DNA from: Cladorhizidae sp. MBARI D1340-BT2 | Taxonomy: Eukaryota; Porifera; Demospongiae; Poecilosclerida; Cladorhizidae | DNA: 64,000 nucleotides | NCBI GenBank assembly: GCA_028752905.1 | Contig: JAQNBH010000015.1 | Location: 31,765,529-31,829,528 of the forward strand | Reading direction: 5' to 3' | In this document: piece after piece, positions 43,745 through 55,962 of the stretch | Layout of the letters: each line of letters begins with the position of its first letter | Position numbering within the stretch: the stretch's first letter is position 1 | Notes under the pieces: generated by a model | Databases searched by the model: none | What the model was told of the DNA's origin: nothing | What the model saw: the letters and a program-made list of their open reading frames with translations, nothing else | Translations under genes and position numbers: made by a program

Positions 43745-43990
43745 TCACATATACTCCTTAGGACAAACTACTACTGGTCTGCATATCTCCTCTTCCTTCT
43801 GAAACCTCGCTGTGCTTCTGTGAAAACTTGTTCCTCACAAAACTTCCCTAAACTCTCTGCCATCAATCTAGTAAAGACCTTCACTACACAACTCTCCAAT
43901 GATATCCCTCTATAATTACCAATCACTTATGCATCACTGTCTTTGTAGAGTGGTACCAACAAACTCCTCATCCATAATCAGTGTAACCTT
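43745..43990 (-). pseudogene. LINE reverse transcriptase N-terminal fragment
   Basis: On the minus strand the frame reads LLVPLYKDSDA, a stop, then VIGNYRGISLESCVVKVFTR and LMAESLGKFCEEQVFTEAQR followed by GFRR. This is the start of a LINE RT domain (LVPLYKxGD, NYRGISL, TEAQxGFR). It lies in opposite orientation to the adjacent LINE 3' fragment, so the two are separate insertions or a rearranged copy. Confidence 0.75.
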
Positions 43991-44013
43991 ATTTTTAAAA
44001 TGGCAGATTAAAA

Positions 44014-44090
44014 CAATATCTCAATAATCAATTTCAAATTGTATTCACTCAACGTTTCAACTAGATGCTCTAGACTTCATCAGCAATAAT
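44014..44090 (-). repeat. Foldback-family half copy with hammerhead-like core
   Basis: On the minus strand the order is CTGATGA (44083-44077), a CTAGAGCATCTAG hairpin, then GAAAC (from 44058). This resembles the conserved core of hammerhead ribozymes, known in Penelope-like elements. I could not find a pairing stem III with a permitted cleavage triplet, so activity is not supported. A related inverted copy lies at about 44245-44300. Confidence 0.5.
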
Positions 44091-44349
44091 GAAATGTTAG
44101 CGTGCATGAGCCTGCTATATACTGGTATATAGCTAGCTATCCACTAGGTGCCAGTACACATCCCTAGCACATTCACCGGATGTAAATATAATTATATATA
44201 TTTATATATAAATAAAATAAAATAAATAATTTAATCACCTTCTACTTCAACATTGTGTGAATACAATTTGAATCTGACTACTGAGAGTTCATTGAGAAAT
44301 AAATAAATAAACAAACAAACAAGTAAATAAATATATAAATAACAAATAT

Positions 44350-45042
<693 letters not shown>

Positions 45043-45300
45043 ATATGTACTTGTATTTTCAGCTAGAGGTGATTTCAAATATGCTATGAACTTGGAAAGA
45101 TTATATGATGGTGCACGTATATATACAAGACACGATAAGACTAAAGGGAACCTCAAATTGATGTATCTTAGGGAGCCCATAAATCAGTGGTGGTCTACAT
45201 CCAGTCCTAATTCTATTGTATAATGCAGTTGCTATTTCTCTAAAGTTCATGCAGTAAAGTGTGCAGAATCTATGGAGCTCCAAAGTCGCAACCACAAGGT
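45043..45300 (-). pseudogene. Penelope-like RT fragment
   Basis: On the minus strand RPPLIYGLPKIHQFEVPFSL followed by IVSCI, then YNLSKFIAYLKSPLAENTS, matches the PLE RT segment (YGLPKIHK, PLRPIVS, SPTYxLAKxL). A short break lies between the two parts. The fragment abuts the trinucleotide tract. Confidence 0.75.
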
Positions 45301-46470
45301 TATTTGTTAGTGTTTGTGTTCATAATTTTAGACCCGCTCCCCATGAACATAAGTCCGGTTTGAAAAAAGGTATATTTAAAATATCTCAATGTCACGTAGT
45401 GTTTGCACAGCTCTACCAGGTGTTATAGCCATTCAAGACTTGATGCTTGTAAGTTATTTACTGAGTGGATTTGATGCACTGATCTTTACTTTACATTCCA
45501 ACTTCACATTCCAACTTGCAGTTCCAAAAGATAAACATGCATGGAAAAGCCAAAATTAGCATATGGAGTGGGCTACATTTCGGTATATAAATCAGGACCA
45601 TAGCATGAATGTGTTCAAAGATATGGTACTTTAAATGCTAAACCACGTTTTTCCTTCTGAAGCCATGACCATTTTGGGGAGTCTTCTGCTGCGAGTATAT
45701 ATGTCTTCCACAGGTCTTCTGCATGATAACAACATAGTGATGTGAGGCAGAAGACTTACAACCTAGTTATGTAGCACAGAAGACCTACAATGTAGCGGTG
45801 CGGCTGTGGAAAACGTTAGAAGTGTGGCTATGGGTTCCGGTGGCATTTGCCTAACCTTTGGCTTCAAGGAAATTTGAAACTAAGCGACTACAATGTCTTC
45901 ATGGGTGTGGCTATAGTGCTTGCCACATTAACTTTCAAATTTGACTTCTCTTGCAGCGAACATTGATTACTGCAGTTCTGCTTTACAAATTTACTTAAAA
46001 TTTGGTATGTATGTTCTTATATATAGGTGTCCTCTAACATCAGTGGGAAAATTTGGTTACCATGCAAAGCTAACTAATTAAAAATGGCCGTCTTTGTATC
46101 AGAAAATCATAATTTTTTTAAAAATAATTCAGTAGTAGTCCTAATGACCATTTCAATAGGACCTCATAGTGTCAATGAAATCCGTAGGACACCCTTTTTT
46201 TCCCTTTTCGCTCCACCAAATTTTTACAATTTTTTATATACAATTTTTTATATACAAATACCTATTACGGATTATGAGTCTATGACATAAAAGAAAAAAA
46301 TCACTAAAATCACTAAACTTACTAATAAATAAAGACAAACAATTAAGTAAGACAACATTTTGAGTAAAAAAAGTATACAGAAGTTATTACATAAAGTGTT
46401 CACAGGTATATATATAGTGAACTTCATGTATTGTCTTCAAAAAAAATACTGCGGTGTGATTTACATTTTT
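45301..46470. other. Unannotated stretch
   Basis: No gene recognised. Near 45690-45840 there are repeated AGAAGAC and TCTTCTG words and a GTGTGGCTATGG block that also occur at 53340-53430 and 59700-59790, suggesting a short dispersed repeat. Confidence 0.4.
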
Positions 46471-48454
46471 TTACTGCCAGTTCAACCATTTTTCCAGCAG
46501 TGTGTCCTTCCCTACAAGTCCTCTCATAATCACAAGATTCACGAAAGTATTTTCTCCACAGTCACAGAGTCGAGAGCTGTTGGAATGATGTTCCTGAGCC
46601 TTGTTAAAAGTTCGTGTACATCCGTTTGTGACGCTTGGCTTGGCCCCAAACTCGCTCAATGGGGTTCATCTCACAATGGAATTTAGGAATAAAGTGAACA
46701 TGATGACCTCGACCAATGAGAAAGTTCTCAATAATCGTCTTCTCTGTCTTGAAGTCTTCGTGGTTCGACAGAATTATCCTCATGTCGGGACCTAACAATG
46801 TTTGAGTATTGTTCCCACGTTCCTCCAAGACCTGTTTCATCCCTTTACGAATTCCGTTGGCATTGACCATCTTCTGAATATCTCCTGCCCACACAGTATC
46901 CCTCATAACAGCTTGAGCCCCACCTGGTTTAACATTCATATTGTTAACATTAAGAGCGTCTGGTGCTAGGCAATTGCTCTGATCAAAGAGCCACACAATT
47001 GTGTGCATTGCAGGAGGATATTTCTGCTCAACTATTTTTGCAGCTCTGTTAATCTGTGCTCTGTTAATCTGTGACATAAACTTTTCAGCAGTCCAATATC
47101 CAGCCTTCGCTGCACCATACTCGAAAAGTTCTCTTGCCTCCTCCGGAAAAAACTGATCACATGTTCTCGCAACTGTGAGTTCTTCAGGCGAGAGACGCAG
47201 GTAACTGTTGTGCTCATTAATAAAATCACTAACCATTATGCCACTGCCTTTCGTTTTAGGGAGTATTGCTGGCTTATCGGCAGAACCTCACATCCACGTC
47301 TGGGCTTCATTCACATTGAAGATGGACTCATCATGATAAATCATGACGAGTTTCATATCATCCTTCTCTGATGGTGTTGATGGAGCTGGAGGATCTTCAT
47401 CACTACAGAGTGGTCTGGGCTGGTGGTTATTCCTGTATTCTTCTAGTTCTTTCAAATACTCCCCACGGTACTTCACCACATCTTCACGCTCATGACCATC
47501 CCCTTCTTATGTGATATAGGCTTAAAGCCTAAATGATGCAGCCAGTACGAAGTGAGATGGAGCGAGGGAAATGTGGTGGCAAGTGATGGCCAGGAAGAAG
47601 GGTCGAATTGACGTGCTCACAGAAGTCTAGTGCAGCCATGTTTGGTTGTCCCTTCTTGAACAAATTCTCCCGGACCCACTCAGTTGCACTCTTTCTCAAG
47701 TCTTCATCACTCAACACTAGAAAAATCTGATGCTCTTGCTTCCCTTACCGACTCTCCTTAATTGTTATCGAAGAATTCCTTCCGATAACTTCTGACACTC
47801 CTGTCACTAAACCCTAAAATATCACATCAAAACATGAATTAAAAAGGAGGCAGGGATTATGGCCATTTCCCAATAGACGCTCCTAGTTGGATTTCTTTGC
47901 TGTAAATTATGTTGTAGACATAGCATGACATATCGCTAGGTAAATATTTTTGTGTACTTTATTTTTGCCACATTATTCCATAAAAAACACTGTAGTATAT
48001 CATTATCTGCCTAGCCTATGGCTCAGTAGAAACTTATAATCAACTAATAACTACAATCTCCCAATACTACACTAAGCAAAGCAATATAATTTAAATTATA
48101 ACCAGAGTGACAAACTGACCTATAATACTTGCCGACTCCTGTGCGGCATCCATCTTGCTCATCTTCTGTCGGGTCCTGAAGCTTTCTTAGAGCAGTACAG
48201 ACAGCATTTTACGCTGCTCTCGAGTTAGAGTCAGCATAAAATCATCTAAAGCATCTTGAGGACCAGAGTGTTCATCATCTTGTTTATCTCCATCAGGATC
48301 CTCCTCCTCCAGATCTATCTCTTCATGTTCTTCATCAACAACCTGCACTCCCACAACTCTTCTGCTGGACTTGCAGGCGTAGGCACTTCAGGATCTACCA
48401 TTGAAGACTCTGTAAGACGTTCGGACGTTGCTGTGGCCATTGTTGTCATCTAGC
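46471..48454 (-). pseudogene. IS630/Tc1-like DDE transposase, decayed
   Basis: On the minus strand the gene begins near 48454 with MTTMATATSERLTESSMVDP, then an acidic region, and a donor-like ATTATAG|GTCAGT near 48120. A second block starts after ATATTTTAG near 47820 with FSDRSVRSYRKEFFDNN, then KGQPNMAALDFCEHVNSTLL. The catalytic parts are IYHDESIFNVNEAQTWM (first D, at 47350-47290), VWLFDQSNCLAPDALNVNNM (second D) and KFHCEMNPIERVWGQAKRHK (E). This is the widespread IS630/Tc1-mariner-related family with a HDES-DQS-NPIE signature. Stops and shifts break it in at least four places. Terminal repeats were not identified. Confidence 0.75.
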
Positions 48455-48618
48455 TGTTTCCTGTTGTTTCGTGCGCTTGGCTTTTCTCATTGAATTAGTT
48501 CAGCTTTAGATAAGCCTTTCCTCTTCTCCCACCTATCGCTAGGTGTAGGACGGTCGATTCGTAGCAGGACGCAAAAACTCTTGGAACTTTTAGGTCATTA
48601 TATGAAACGGATCAATTC

Positions 48619-49779
48619 ACATATACGGCCAGTAGCCGCGTGAAATTCGTGCGCGTGTAATTAACTTAAAATAAATAATTAACTAAAAGCATAGCATAAA
48701 CTGGTGTTAATGGACTATCATCCTTTGAAGACATTAATGAGAGTATTACTGAATATAGACTCTGGACTATCATCCTTTGAAGACATTAATGAGAGTATGT
48801 GGTCTCGGGAGTATCCTGTATGCTAGGCAAGCTGAGATGCTGGCATCAGTCCACAAAGAGGGGTTGATATCTACCAGTGGCTGAGGGAAGTCTGTTCGAC
48901 TAAGCTATTGCAAGTGCCAATTGTGCTTGGAGGGGTGGTGCAAATCGATGAATCGCTCTTCCGACACAAACCAAAGGTTTATAGACAGATATATATAGTA
49001 TATTTAGAAACCTACTTACTTTACCTTATCTACTTTACCTTATCTTATCTTACCTTATCTGGATCCCATTATCTTACTTTACTTAATCTAACATACAGCA
49101 CCACATAGGCAGACCTACAGCCCAAGAAGTCTGGGTGTTCAGAATGGTCGACATCTCGACCTCACCAGCCTTGGGATACATGCAGGAAGTGGCGAAAAGA
49201 GATGCGGCCACCCTACTGCCCATCATACAAGCCCATATTGCACCCAACACAGTCATCCACTCAGACCAGTGGAGGGCTTATAACCAAGTTCGATCGCTTG
49301 CTGGTGTCTCTAGCCACCAAAGTGTCAACCATTCCCTGCATTTTGTAGACCCTGGGTCGGGTACCCATACACAAAACATTGAGTCGTATTGGAATAGAGT
49401 AAAGACCAAACTGAAGAGGATGAAAGGATGCCATTCACATCATACTGGAAGCTACCTGGATGAATTTATGTGGCGAGAGCGGCATGGACAGTCAAAACAC
49501 TTGGCATTTAATAATATAATGTTAAATATAAGTCAGCAATACCCTGTATCAATGATATGATAATGAAATGTATGTAAAATAACAATTGGATGGGAATAAC
49601 AATTGATAACAATTATAAAATATATAGCAATTGAATTATAGCAACAATTGAATTATAGCTTGAATTATAGTAAAATAGATAGGCCATTAATTAGGTTCCA
49701 TTAACACCTATGCTTTTAATTATTTATTTTAAGTTAATTACATGCGCACGAATTTCACGCTGCTACTGACCGTATATGT
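48619..49779 (+). mobile_element. Merlin (IS1016-like) transposon
   Basis: Left and right ends form long inverted repeats of about 95 bp, beginning ACATATACGGYCAGTAGC and including GCGTGAAATTCGTGCGC and TAATTAACTTAAAATAAATA. The interior encodes an ISXO2/IS1016-type transposase. I did not find a convincing 8-9 bp target duplication. A 36-bp segment (GGACTATCATCCTTTGAAGA) is tandemly duplicated near 48712-48798 inside the left part. Confidence 0.8.
48863..49560 (+). CDS. Merlin transposase with one intron, N-terminus missing
   Basis: The first exon part has VDIYQWLREVCSTKLLQVPI and LGGVVQIDESLFRHKPK, with the first catalytic Asp in IDES. An interruption of 122 bp (48977-49098) starts GTTTAT and ends CATACAG. 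Removing it restores the family's HKPKHHIGRPTAQEVWV in frame, so it is an intron. The second exon continues RMVDISTSPALGYMQEVAKR, VIHSDQWRAYN (second Asp), VNHSLHFVDPGSGTHTQNIE followed by SYWNRVKTKLKR (Glu) and YLDEFMWRERHG. The core is uninterrupted to the TGA. The N-terminal zinc-ribbon region is not evident upstream because an in-frame stop lies just before, so the copy may be inactive. Confidence 0.75.
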
Positions 49780-50160
49780 AAAAAAAATTAAAAAAAGGTA
49801 GACGAACGGTGTCCATTCACTTTTACGCAAACGCCCACTCTGAGGCCAACCGTACCGGAATGGCCGGGACAGTCCCGGAATTTTGGGCCTTGTCCCGGTG
49901 GTGCCGGAATTTACAGCTACCGCACCTTGCGCTTCCACTCGCTTAGATGGCCACTGAGGTCCCAAGCATGTTCAGTTTAGTCCTTTAACACTCGTAAAGC
50001 AACAAAAACAGGACACTTTTTAGCACTTCAGATAAACAATTACGGGTTTGCCAAACAACCTTTGACCTTGTTATTGGAGGTGTGGCACTCACGTGCCCAA
50101 TCTAAAAAAATATATATACATATATATATAATAATAATAATAATCTCAGCAAGATGGCTA
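49780..50160. other. No gene recognised
   Basis: Spacer with a GC-richer patch near 49850-49960 (CGGGACAGTCCCGG-like) and a TA/AAT run at about 50107-50145. Nothing could be supported. Confidence 0.4.
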
Positions 50161-50960
50161 GTGTAGCAAAGAAGCAGCAAAGAAGCAGAAGCAGAAGAGA
50201 GAATGCCATTTTGACGGATTAAAACACTCTCTCCGCCATAAGCGCCTACAGGTCGACATCGCTCGCGTAAAAATTAATTATGAGCTACAAAATATTCCAC
50301 AACATTGCATCTGTGGCAGAATATTCTCTGTTGACCATGCCATGACTTGCCATCACGGTGGCTTACCCACCATTAGACACAACAAAATTCGTAATCTCAC
50401 AGCAAATTGGCTGAGTGAAGTTTGCCATGATGTGGAGAAAGAGCCGGCACTGCAACCACTTACCAGAGAGACCATCTTCCCACTATCAGCCAACATAGTT
50501 GATGATGCCAGGGCTGATGTACGAATGAGGGGTTTTTGGGGAAGACAGCAATGTGCATTTTTTGGATTTTAGGGTATTTCACCCCAACGCAACAGAGCTA
50601 CAGAAATGTCAACATCCCAGCCATGTACAGAAGACACGAGCTGATAAAGAAGAGGGAGTATGGTGACAGGAGTACAGCAGGTGGAAATGGCATCTTTCAC
50701 ACCACTTGTTTTTGCTACTACAGGAGGTATGGGCAAGGAAGCAACAGCTTTCTACAAACGGTTAGCCGATCTTGTTGCAGCCAAGAATGGCTCAACATAC
50801 AACTCGACTCTGGCATGGATGAGATGTAAGCTGGCCTTTTCCCTGCTCCGATCAGCAGTGATGTGCATCAGAGGAAGCCGCTCCAGCTTCCACCGTGTCC
50901 CTGATGCCAGCATTGAACTGGGCATGGTGAAAGCCGCCTGTCAGCATTATAAACACTATA
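50161..50960 (+). pseudogene. Retroelement C-terminal PD-(D/E)xK-like fragment
   Basis: The frames carry HCICGRIFSVDHAMTCHHGG (C-x-C finger and CHHGG), LPTIRHNKIRNLTANWLSEV, LQPLTRETIF, and ADVRMRGFWG with DFRVFHPN in a shifted frame. From 50660 the text reads MASFTPLVFATTGGMGKEAT and CKLAFSLLRSAVMCIRGSRS. I recognise this as the C-terminal part of a retroelement protein common in sponge and cnidarian genomes, found after an RT domain. The D-x(n)-DVRV arrangement recalls a PD-(D/E)xK nuclease. No RT is present here and two frameshifts exist. The exact retroelement class is from memory and uncertain. Confidence 0.5.
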
Positions 50961-52320
50961 ACTTTATTATCTCTTTGTTGTTATTGAGTAACCTTAAAAA
51001 AAATAATAATAAATAAAAAATAAAAAATAAATTACGTTGATTTTCAAACTGGTCACGGCAACAAAATATATATATATTTTTGACAATGATGACTTTTACT
51101 TCACTGTGACCGTCCCGATAGCTTCTGGAGGCTCTTCTTCGGTGGAAAGCTGCAGAGCCATCTACTGCAGACTCGCTACCAATCAAAATCCTACGGATTA
51201 GAGGGAAAAAGTCGCTCCTGGATGGATCTCTTTTGTTTAATAGTGACTTTTTTCTGTTGTAGACATAGAGATGCGTAACTTTTGTTTGCCTGCTTCAATA
51301 GAGCTGATTCATGTACCAAGTTATAGCTCTTTCAATTTGCAATCGAATGATATGCTTTGTTTCAATTACAAAAAAGTTATGAAATTCCAAAAAAATTATT
51401 AAAAAAAGGTGTTGGGCTAAAGTTGGAAGAGTCAAATATAATGAAATTGATTTACACCAAGTAAATAAGCATGGAATACAGGTAAATAATAACATCATGG
51501 GGACAGGGAAACGCGCATGATAATTAGGGGGCGGGGTCGGAAAATTTGCGTCGTAAATGTCCCGGATGGAAAGTTGGCAATGCTTTCGGTGTCAATTTCA
51601 TCCCAAAGGTTGTTGAGACACTGGGCCAGGGTGGGTGGAGTGAGGATGCCATCCGGGATATAGGACGCCTCCAGGGACATCGGTTGGGAATCCCGCTACC
51701 CGCCATCTGTTCCAGAGGTTAGCGATCAACTTATGGAAGTGTAATGCATCCCTCTGGATCCGCCGCCTCCTCATTCGATCTCCTGAGGTGGACGGTTTAA
51801 TTTAGATTTTAGTAATACAATATGTAATGTTTATTGTGTCTGAATTATTTTTAAATCGTGGGGAAAAACGGGAAAGATAGTTAAAAATACAACAAAGGAA
51901 AAGGGAAAGGAAAAGGGGAAAAAAGAGAGAAAAAATACAATGTCGCGTGTTCCGTAGAATAGAATCATGTGCCAAGAGCACGTGATACACGTTGTTTGGC
52001 ATAAAAAAATTGAAAATTGACTGGATAATTAGAGAGTTACGATAGCAGGCTGATGTTTGGTTTTTCCGACGACCACTACCCAACAATGGTAGAATTTTGG
52101 TAAGGATTTCTCTACAGATGCTGTCAAGTCATCACAGGATCATCCATACATGGAGGAGCATCTCCCTATTAGGCAATGGCAGATGGCTAGGATGGTAAAA
52201 TTTTCGGCCTGGAGGTGGGCCTTATGCAAATGACATTTTGCATTATCAGGGTTTCATTTAGGGTGTCCCCCCCCCTCCCTGGAAATTGTATTATTATTGA
52301 TGTTGATAAGTACTTGACAT
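50961..52320. other. Unannotated stretch
   Basis: Some minus-strand frames (near 51495-51706) look protein-like, with Trp/Pro-rich text, but no family was recognised. A purine-rich patch lies at 51890-51935. The stretch ends at the assembly gap. Confidence 0.35.
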
Positions 52321-52420
52321 NNNNNNNNNNNNNNNNNNNNNNNNNNNNNNNNNNNNNNNNNNNNNNNNNNNNNNNNNNNNNNNNNNNNNNNNNNNNNNNN
52401 NNNNNNNNNNNNNNNNNNNN
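52321..52420. other. Assembly gap (100 N)
   Basis: Exactly 100 unknown bases, probably a scaffold gap of arbitrary length. It cuts the first copy of the triplicated unit. Confidence 0.98.
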
Positions 52421-53300
52421 CAAACCAGGGTCTGCAGCAGCAGATGATGGAACCAGACACTTCATCCAAGCATCCTTCATGCACACTAAACACAGCAGCT
52501 CCAAAGAAGAAGAGGTAAGCTAGGTATTGTAAGAGCAGTCAGTAGAGATGTGAGACAGGTAGAGTAGCTAATGCCTCTCAGAGGTAGTCGGTTACTTGAG
52601 TTCTTGCCTACCACTAAGAATGCATTCAAATTGCCCTCCCAGCTTAATTAGCTAATTAACTTATCTACCATAAATCTGGGATTCTTCAATGTTGATAAAT
52701 TTTCGTCGTCCAAGATTTAAATGTTAATTATAAAATAGTTGGATTATGCATTAGCTATGGCTATTGCAACCACACCAGTGTGGCAGAGAAAAGAGCTGGC
52801 TCCTAGAAGTGCTGGAAATACCTCTCTCCTAAAGTTCAGAGAAGTGAACAGCTTTGTATATAGGAAGTGTCCTGTATTGATGTATTTTCTTCCACTGCTA
52901 TATAGCGTAGCAAACCCTTCTTTCACAATCCCTCAACTCTTGGCTTCCAAATATTTTAGTTATCCCGAGCTACTTCTTGAAGGAGGTGATGAACTGCAAG
53001 TAAAAATGTATTGGAGTGACTAGTAAAAAAAATAAAAAAATGGTGCAGACCACAAATATATACAGGACCCTTTACCTATTAACAGCAATATATTTTTAAT
53101 CGGCATTACATTGATAGTCATTGTCGCAATAGGGAAAGGGTCTTGCTGAGTTTAGCCAAATTTCTATAGCTGTCAGTTCAAAACTCACTACGGGGCTGGA
53201 AACCCCCCCTTCCCTCCAAGAAAAATGAATGAAGATCTGTGTAGCAACAGGAAGTGTAATCAGTAAAAGTAGAGTTTAGAAGTTACCAAATAGAGACCAT
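52421..53300 (+). repeat. Triplicated unit, copy A (left end lost in gap)
   Basis: It contains a block encoding TRHFIQASFMHTKHSSSKEE before GAAGAG|GTAAGC, and ends in an ATTTTTAATCGGCATTACAT block. It matches copies B and C. The peptide is not recognised; an exon with a donor site is possible. Copy A has the uninterrupted GCTAATTAACTT site where piggyBac inserted in copy B. Confidence 0.7.
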
Positions 53301-53763
53301 ACACAGTAGTATCTTAACCTGGTGGGGTTTCTTTAGGAAAAATCCATAGCCACACCTATAGGTCTTCCATAGACACACATCTACGTCTTCTGTATATTGG
53401 TATATATAATTATATAGCCACGGAAGATGTACTTTTACTATTCTTTGAGTTCGCTGTGCTTTGGGAAGAAACATACAACTGCCATGGAGAGAGGCGTGCA
53501 GAGTCAAGTCCAGCAAGAGTCTGCAGTAGCAGATGATGGAACCAGACACTTTATCCAAGCATCCTTCATGCGCACTAAACACAGCAGCCCCCGAAGAAGA
53601 AGAGGTAAGCTAGGTATTGTAAGAGCAGTCAGTAGAGATGTGAGACAGATAGAGTAGTGCCTCTCAGAGGTAGTCAGTTCCTTGAGCTCCATGCCTACCC
53701 ACCAAGGATGCATTCAAACTGCCATCCCAGATTTATTAAAATAATTGTGGCATAGCTAATTAA
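53301..53763 (+). repeat. Triplicated unit, copy B, left part
   Basis: It contains the frame MERGVQSQVQQESAVADDGT, RHFIQASFMRTKHSS and the GAAGAG|GTAAGC donor. It is interrupted by the piggyBac element at the TTAA at 53760-53763 and resumes at 59181. Confidence 0.7.
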
Positions 53764-54183
53764 CTCTTAGAACGCCGGTGGCGTCTATACAAGGCAATTG
53801 AAATCTACTCTCACACGCCGGTGGCGTATATACACGCTCCTAAATATGTAAATTTTTATTAGCGTTGCGTAGCTGCTTATTCTTACAGCTACACTTTGTA
53901 TTTTATCTGAGAGATCTGTTCTTGTTCTTTTGAGAAAGTATACCGATAGCTAGCTGGCTGTTGTGTTTTTTTTAAAGATATTTTTTTAAGTAGGCAAGTA
54001 CATTGAAGTGTGTTATAATTGATTAAATTAGCGTTTATTGGTTTATTGCGCAGCTGACAGCTGCACTTCGTAGTTGATCTGAGAGATCTCTTTTGACATA
54101 GGATACAGACACCTAGCTGGCTGTTGTGTTTTGTTTTTAGATATTCTTTGAAGTAGGCAAGTACACTGAAGTGAGTTACAAAT

Positions 54184-54480
54184 GATGGAGAGATATAACA
54201 CAGATGATGTTATAAGATTATTAGATGCTGAAGACATGAAGATTTTGATGGATATGTTGAAGAAGGTTATAGTGGTAGTGATGATGATGCTATTGGTGCT
54301 GTCGATGGTGGTGTTGATAGTGGTAGTGTTGGTGGAGGTTGTGTGGGGTTTGTAGTGCCGCTAGCAGTATCTCTTCCAGTTCCAGCAGTGCAACTGTCAG
54401 CCAGACCTCTTCCAGCTCCAGCAGTCTAACTGTCAGCCAGACCTCTTCCAGCTCCAGCAGTCTAATCAGACTATATCTTC
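54184..54480 (+). pseudogene. piggyBac transposase N-terminal remnant
   Basis: It begins MMERYNTDDVIRLLDAED and, after a one-base shift, continues in an acidic Gly/Ser/Asp-rich stretch (EEGYSGSDDDAIGAV). An acidic N-terminus is usual for piggyBac transposases. The catalytic domain is absent. A tandem CAGCTCCAGCAGT repeat follows. Confidence 0.5.
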
Positions 54481-54569
54481 ATCACTATAATGATATCCAC
54501 AAAGTATACAATGAAGTAATAATGATAGGTTAGTTCATGAGCTAAACTATGATCTGGCAGTTTCCTAGT

Positions 54570-54753
54570 ATTTAGCGGTGCTAGAGCACTAAATATCAGT
54601 AGGAGATAAGAAAATGCCAGCGCTTAGTGTTTCTCTCTACGTAAAACAGACCAGAGGAGCTAACATACAGCCAGCCCTTAGTGTATCTAGCTTAGCGTAT
54701 CTAGCTTAGCGTAGCTATCACACTACACAGCAGCTGTAGCTAGGAACCCTTTG
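54570..54753 (+). repeat. CTAG-rich satellite, left of hAT 3
   Basis: Units share CTAACATACAGCCAGC, TAGCTTAGCGTAGCTATC and CACTACACAGCAGCTGTAGC with the array at 58314-58710. The hAT insertion splits one unit at GGAACCCTTTG. Confidence 0.75.
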
Positions 54754-55157
54754 CAGGGTTGTATACAGAAATTTTGCCAAGGGGGGGCGAACTTGAGATA
54801 TGGAAAAATAAGGGGGGGCGGAGAGCCTGGATGGTGCGGAAAGGGGACGTGCACCCTGGGCTTCCGCGTGGAGTACGAAAGTGTTTTACCCACAGGTATT
54901 TTTGCAGTACTAACTGTATATATAGCTGCTACTTATGATGGCATGCACTTTTTCTAAAATCTTTAGTACAACATTCCATCTTAAATATTTGCTGAAGTTG
55001 CATGCTACGGCAATCAGCATATATAGATTAGATATAGTCACTTGTCACTCGTATAATGGAGGTGGGCTTTTGTGAAATCGAATTATGTTGCATTCCATGC
55101 ATTTTCTTACAAAATCATGGACAACAGGTTTCATACACAATTTTTCTCTAGTTCTCT

Positions 55158-55184
55158 AGGGGGGGGGGGGGGGGGGGGGGGGGG
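55158..55184 (+). repeat. Poly-G tract in hAT 3
   Basis: An uninterrupted run of about 25 G. Exact length is unreliable in most sequencing methods. Confidence 0.9.
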
Positions 55185-55436
55185 TGAAATGGTTGGTCAC
55201 TTGGTGCCCTAATTTTTGTTAATATTTTCTTAACATGTTCACAAGTCGTAAAAGGGGGGTCTGGGGGGAAGATCCCCCCATATTTTTTTTTGCTTTTACA
55301 ATGTCTGAGGATAGCTATTTTGACTGACTACCAATGGCATTATGCCTATACCGAACTATGGCTAGACTGTATATATTTCTCATGATATTGTAGCTGCTTG
55401 GAAAAAGGAGAGCATGTGTCATGACACGATGACATC

Positions 55437-55918
55437 ACACACCACCACGTGCTCTCCTTTGTAGGTTTGTCACTTCTTTTGTTTCTCCTTCTTTCCCACT
55501 CCCTCTCTCTCAGTATTTTTAACTCAGTCCATTATGTCATGGTCTTCAAGTCTAATCTTAGACATGATGTCATCACACGCCACCACGTGTTCTCCTTTGT
55601 AGGTTTGTCACTTCTTCAGTTCCCTCCTTCTTTCCCACTCTCTCTCAGTATTTTTAACTCAGTCCATTATGTCATGGTCTTAAAGTCATCACACACCACC
55701 ATGTGTTCTCCTTTGTAGGTTTGTCACTTCTTCAGTTCCCTCCTTCTTTCCCACTCTCTCTCAGTATTTTTAACTCAGTCCATTATGTCATGGTCTTAAA
55801 GTCATCACACACCACCACGTGTTCTCCTTTGTAGGTTTGTCACTTCTTCAGTTCCCTCCTTCTTTCCCACTCTCTCTCAGTATTTTTAACTCAGTCCATT
55901 ATGTCATGGTCTTAAAGT
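55437..55918 (+). repeat. Four tandem repeats upstream of hAT 3 transposase
   Basis: Units of about 115-140 bp carry CTCTCCTTTGTAGGTTTGTC and TCAGTCCATTATGTCATGGT. Anchors lie near 55451, 55591, 55706 and 55822. They end 45 bp before the transposase ATG and may hold promoter elements. Confidence 0.85.
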
Positions 55919-55962
55919 CTCTATAAAAGAAACCTTACTAGCTGATTTCTCTTCATATTAAT

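Noticed and set aside
43505..43990. Single LINE copy with 5' inversion (twin priming)
   Set aside because: The inverted RT part lies downstream of the 3' fragment, not upstream as twin priming predicts; two insertions are more likely.
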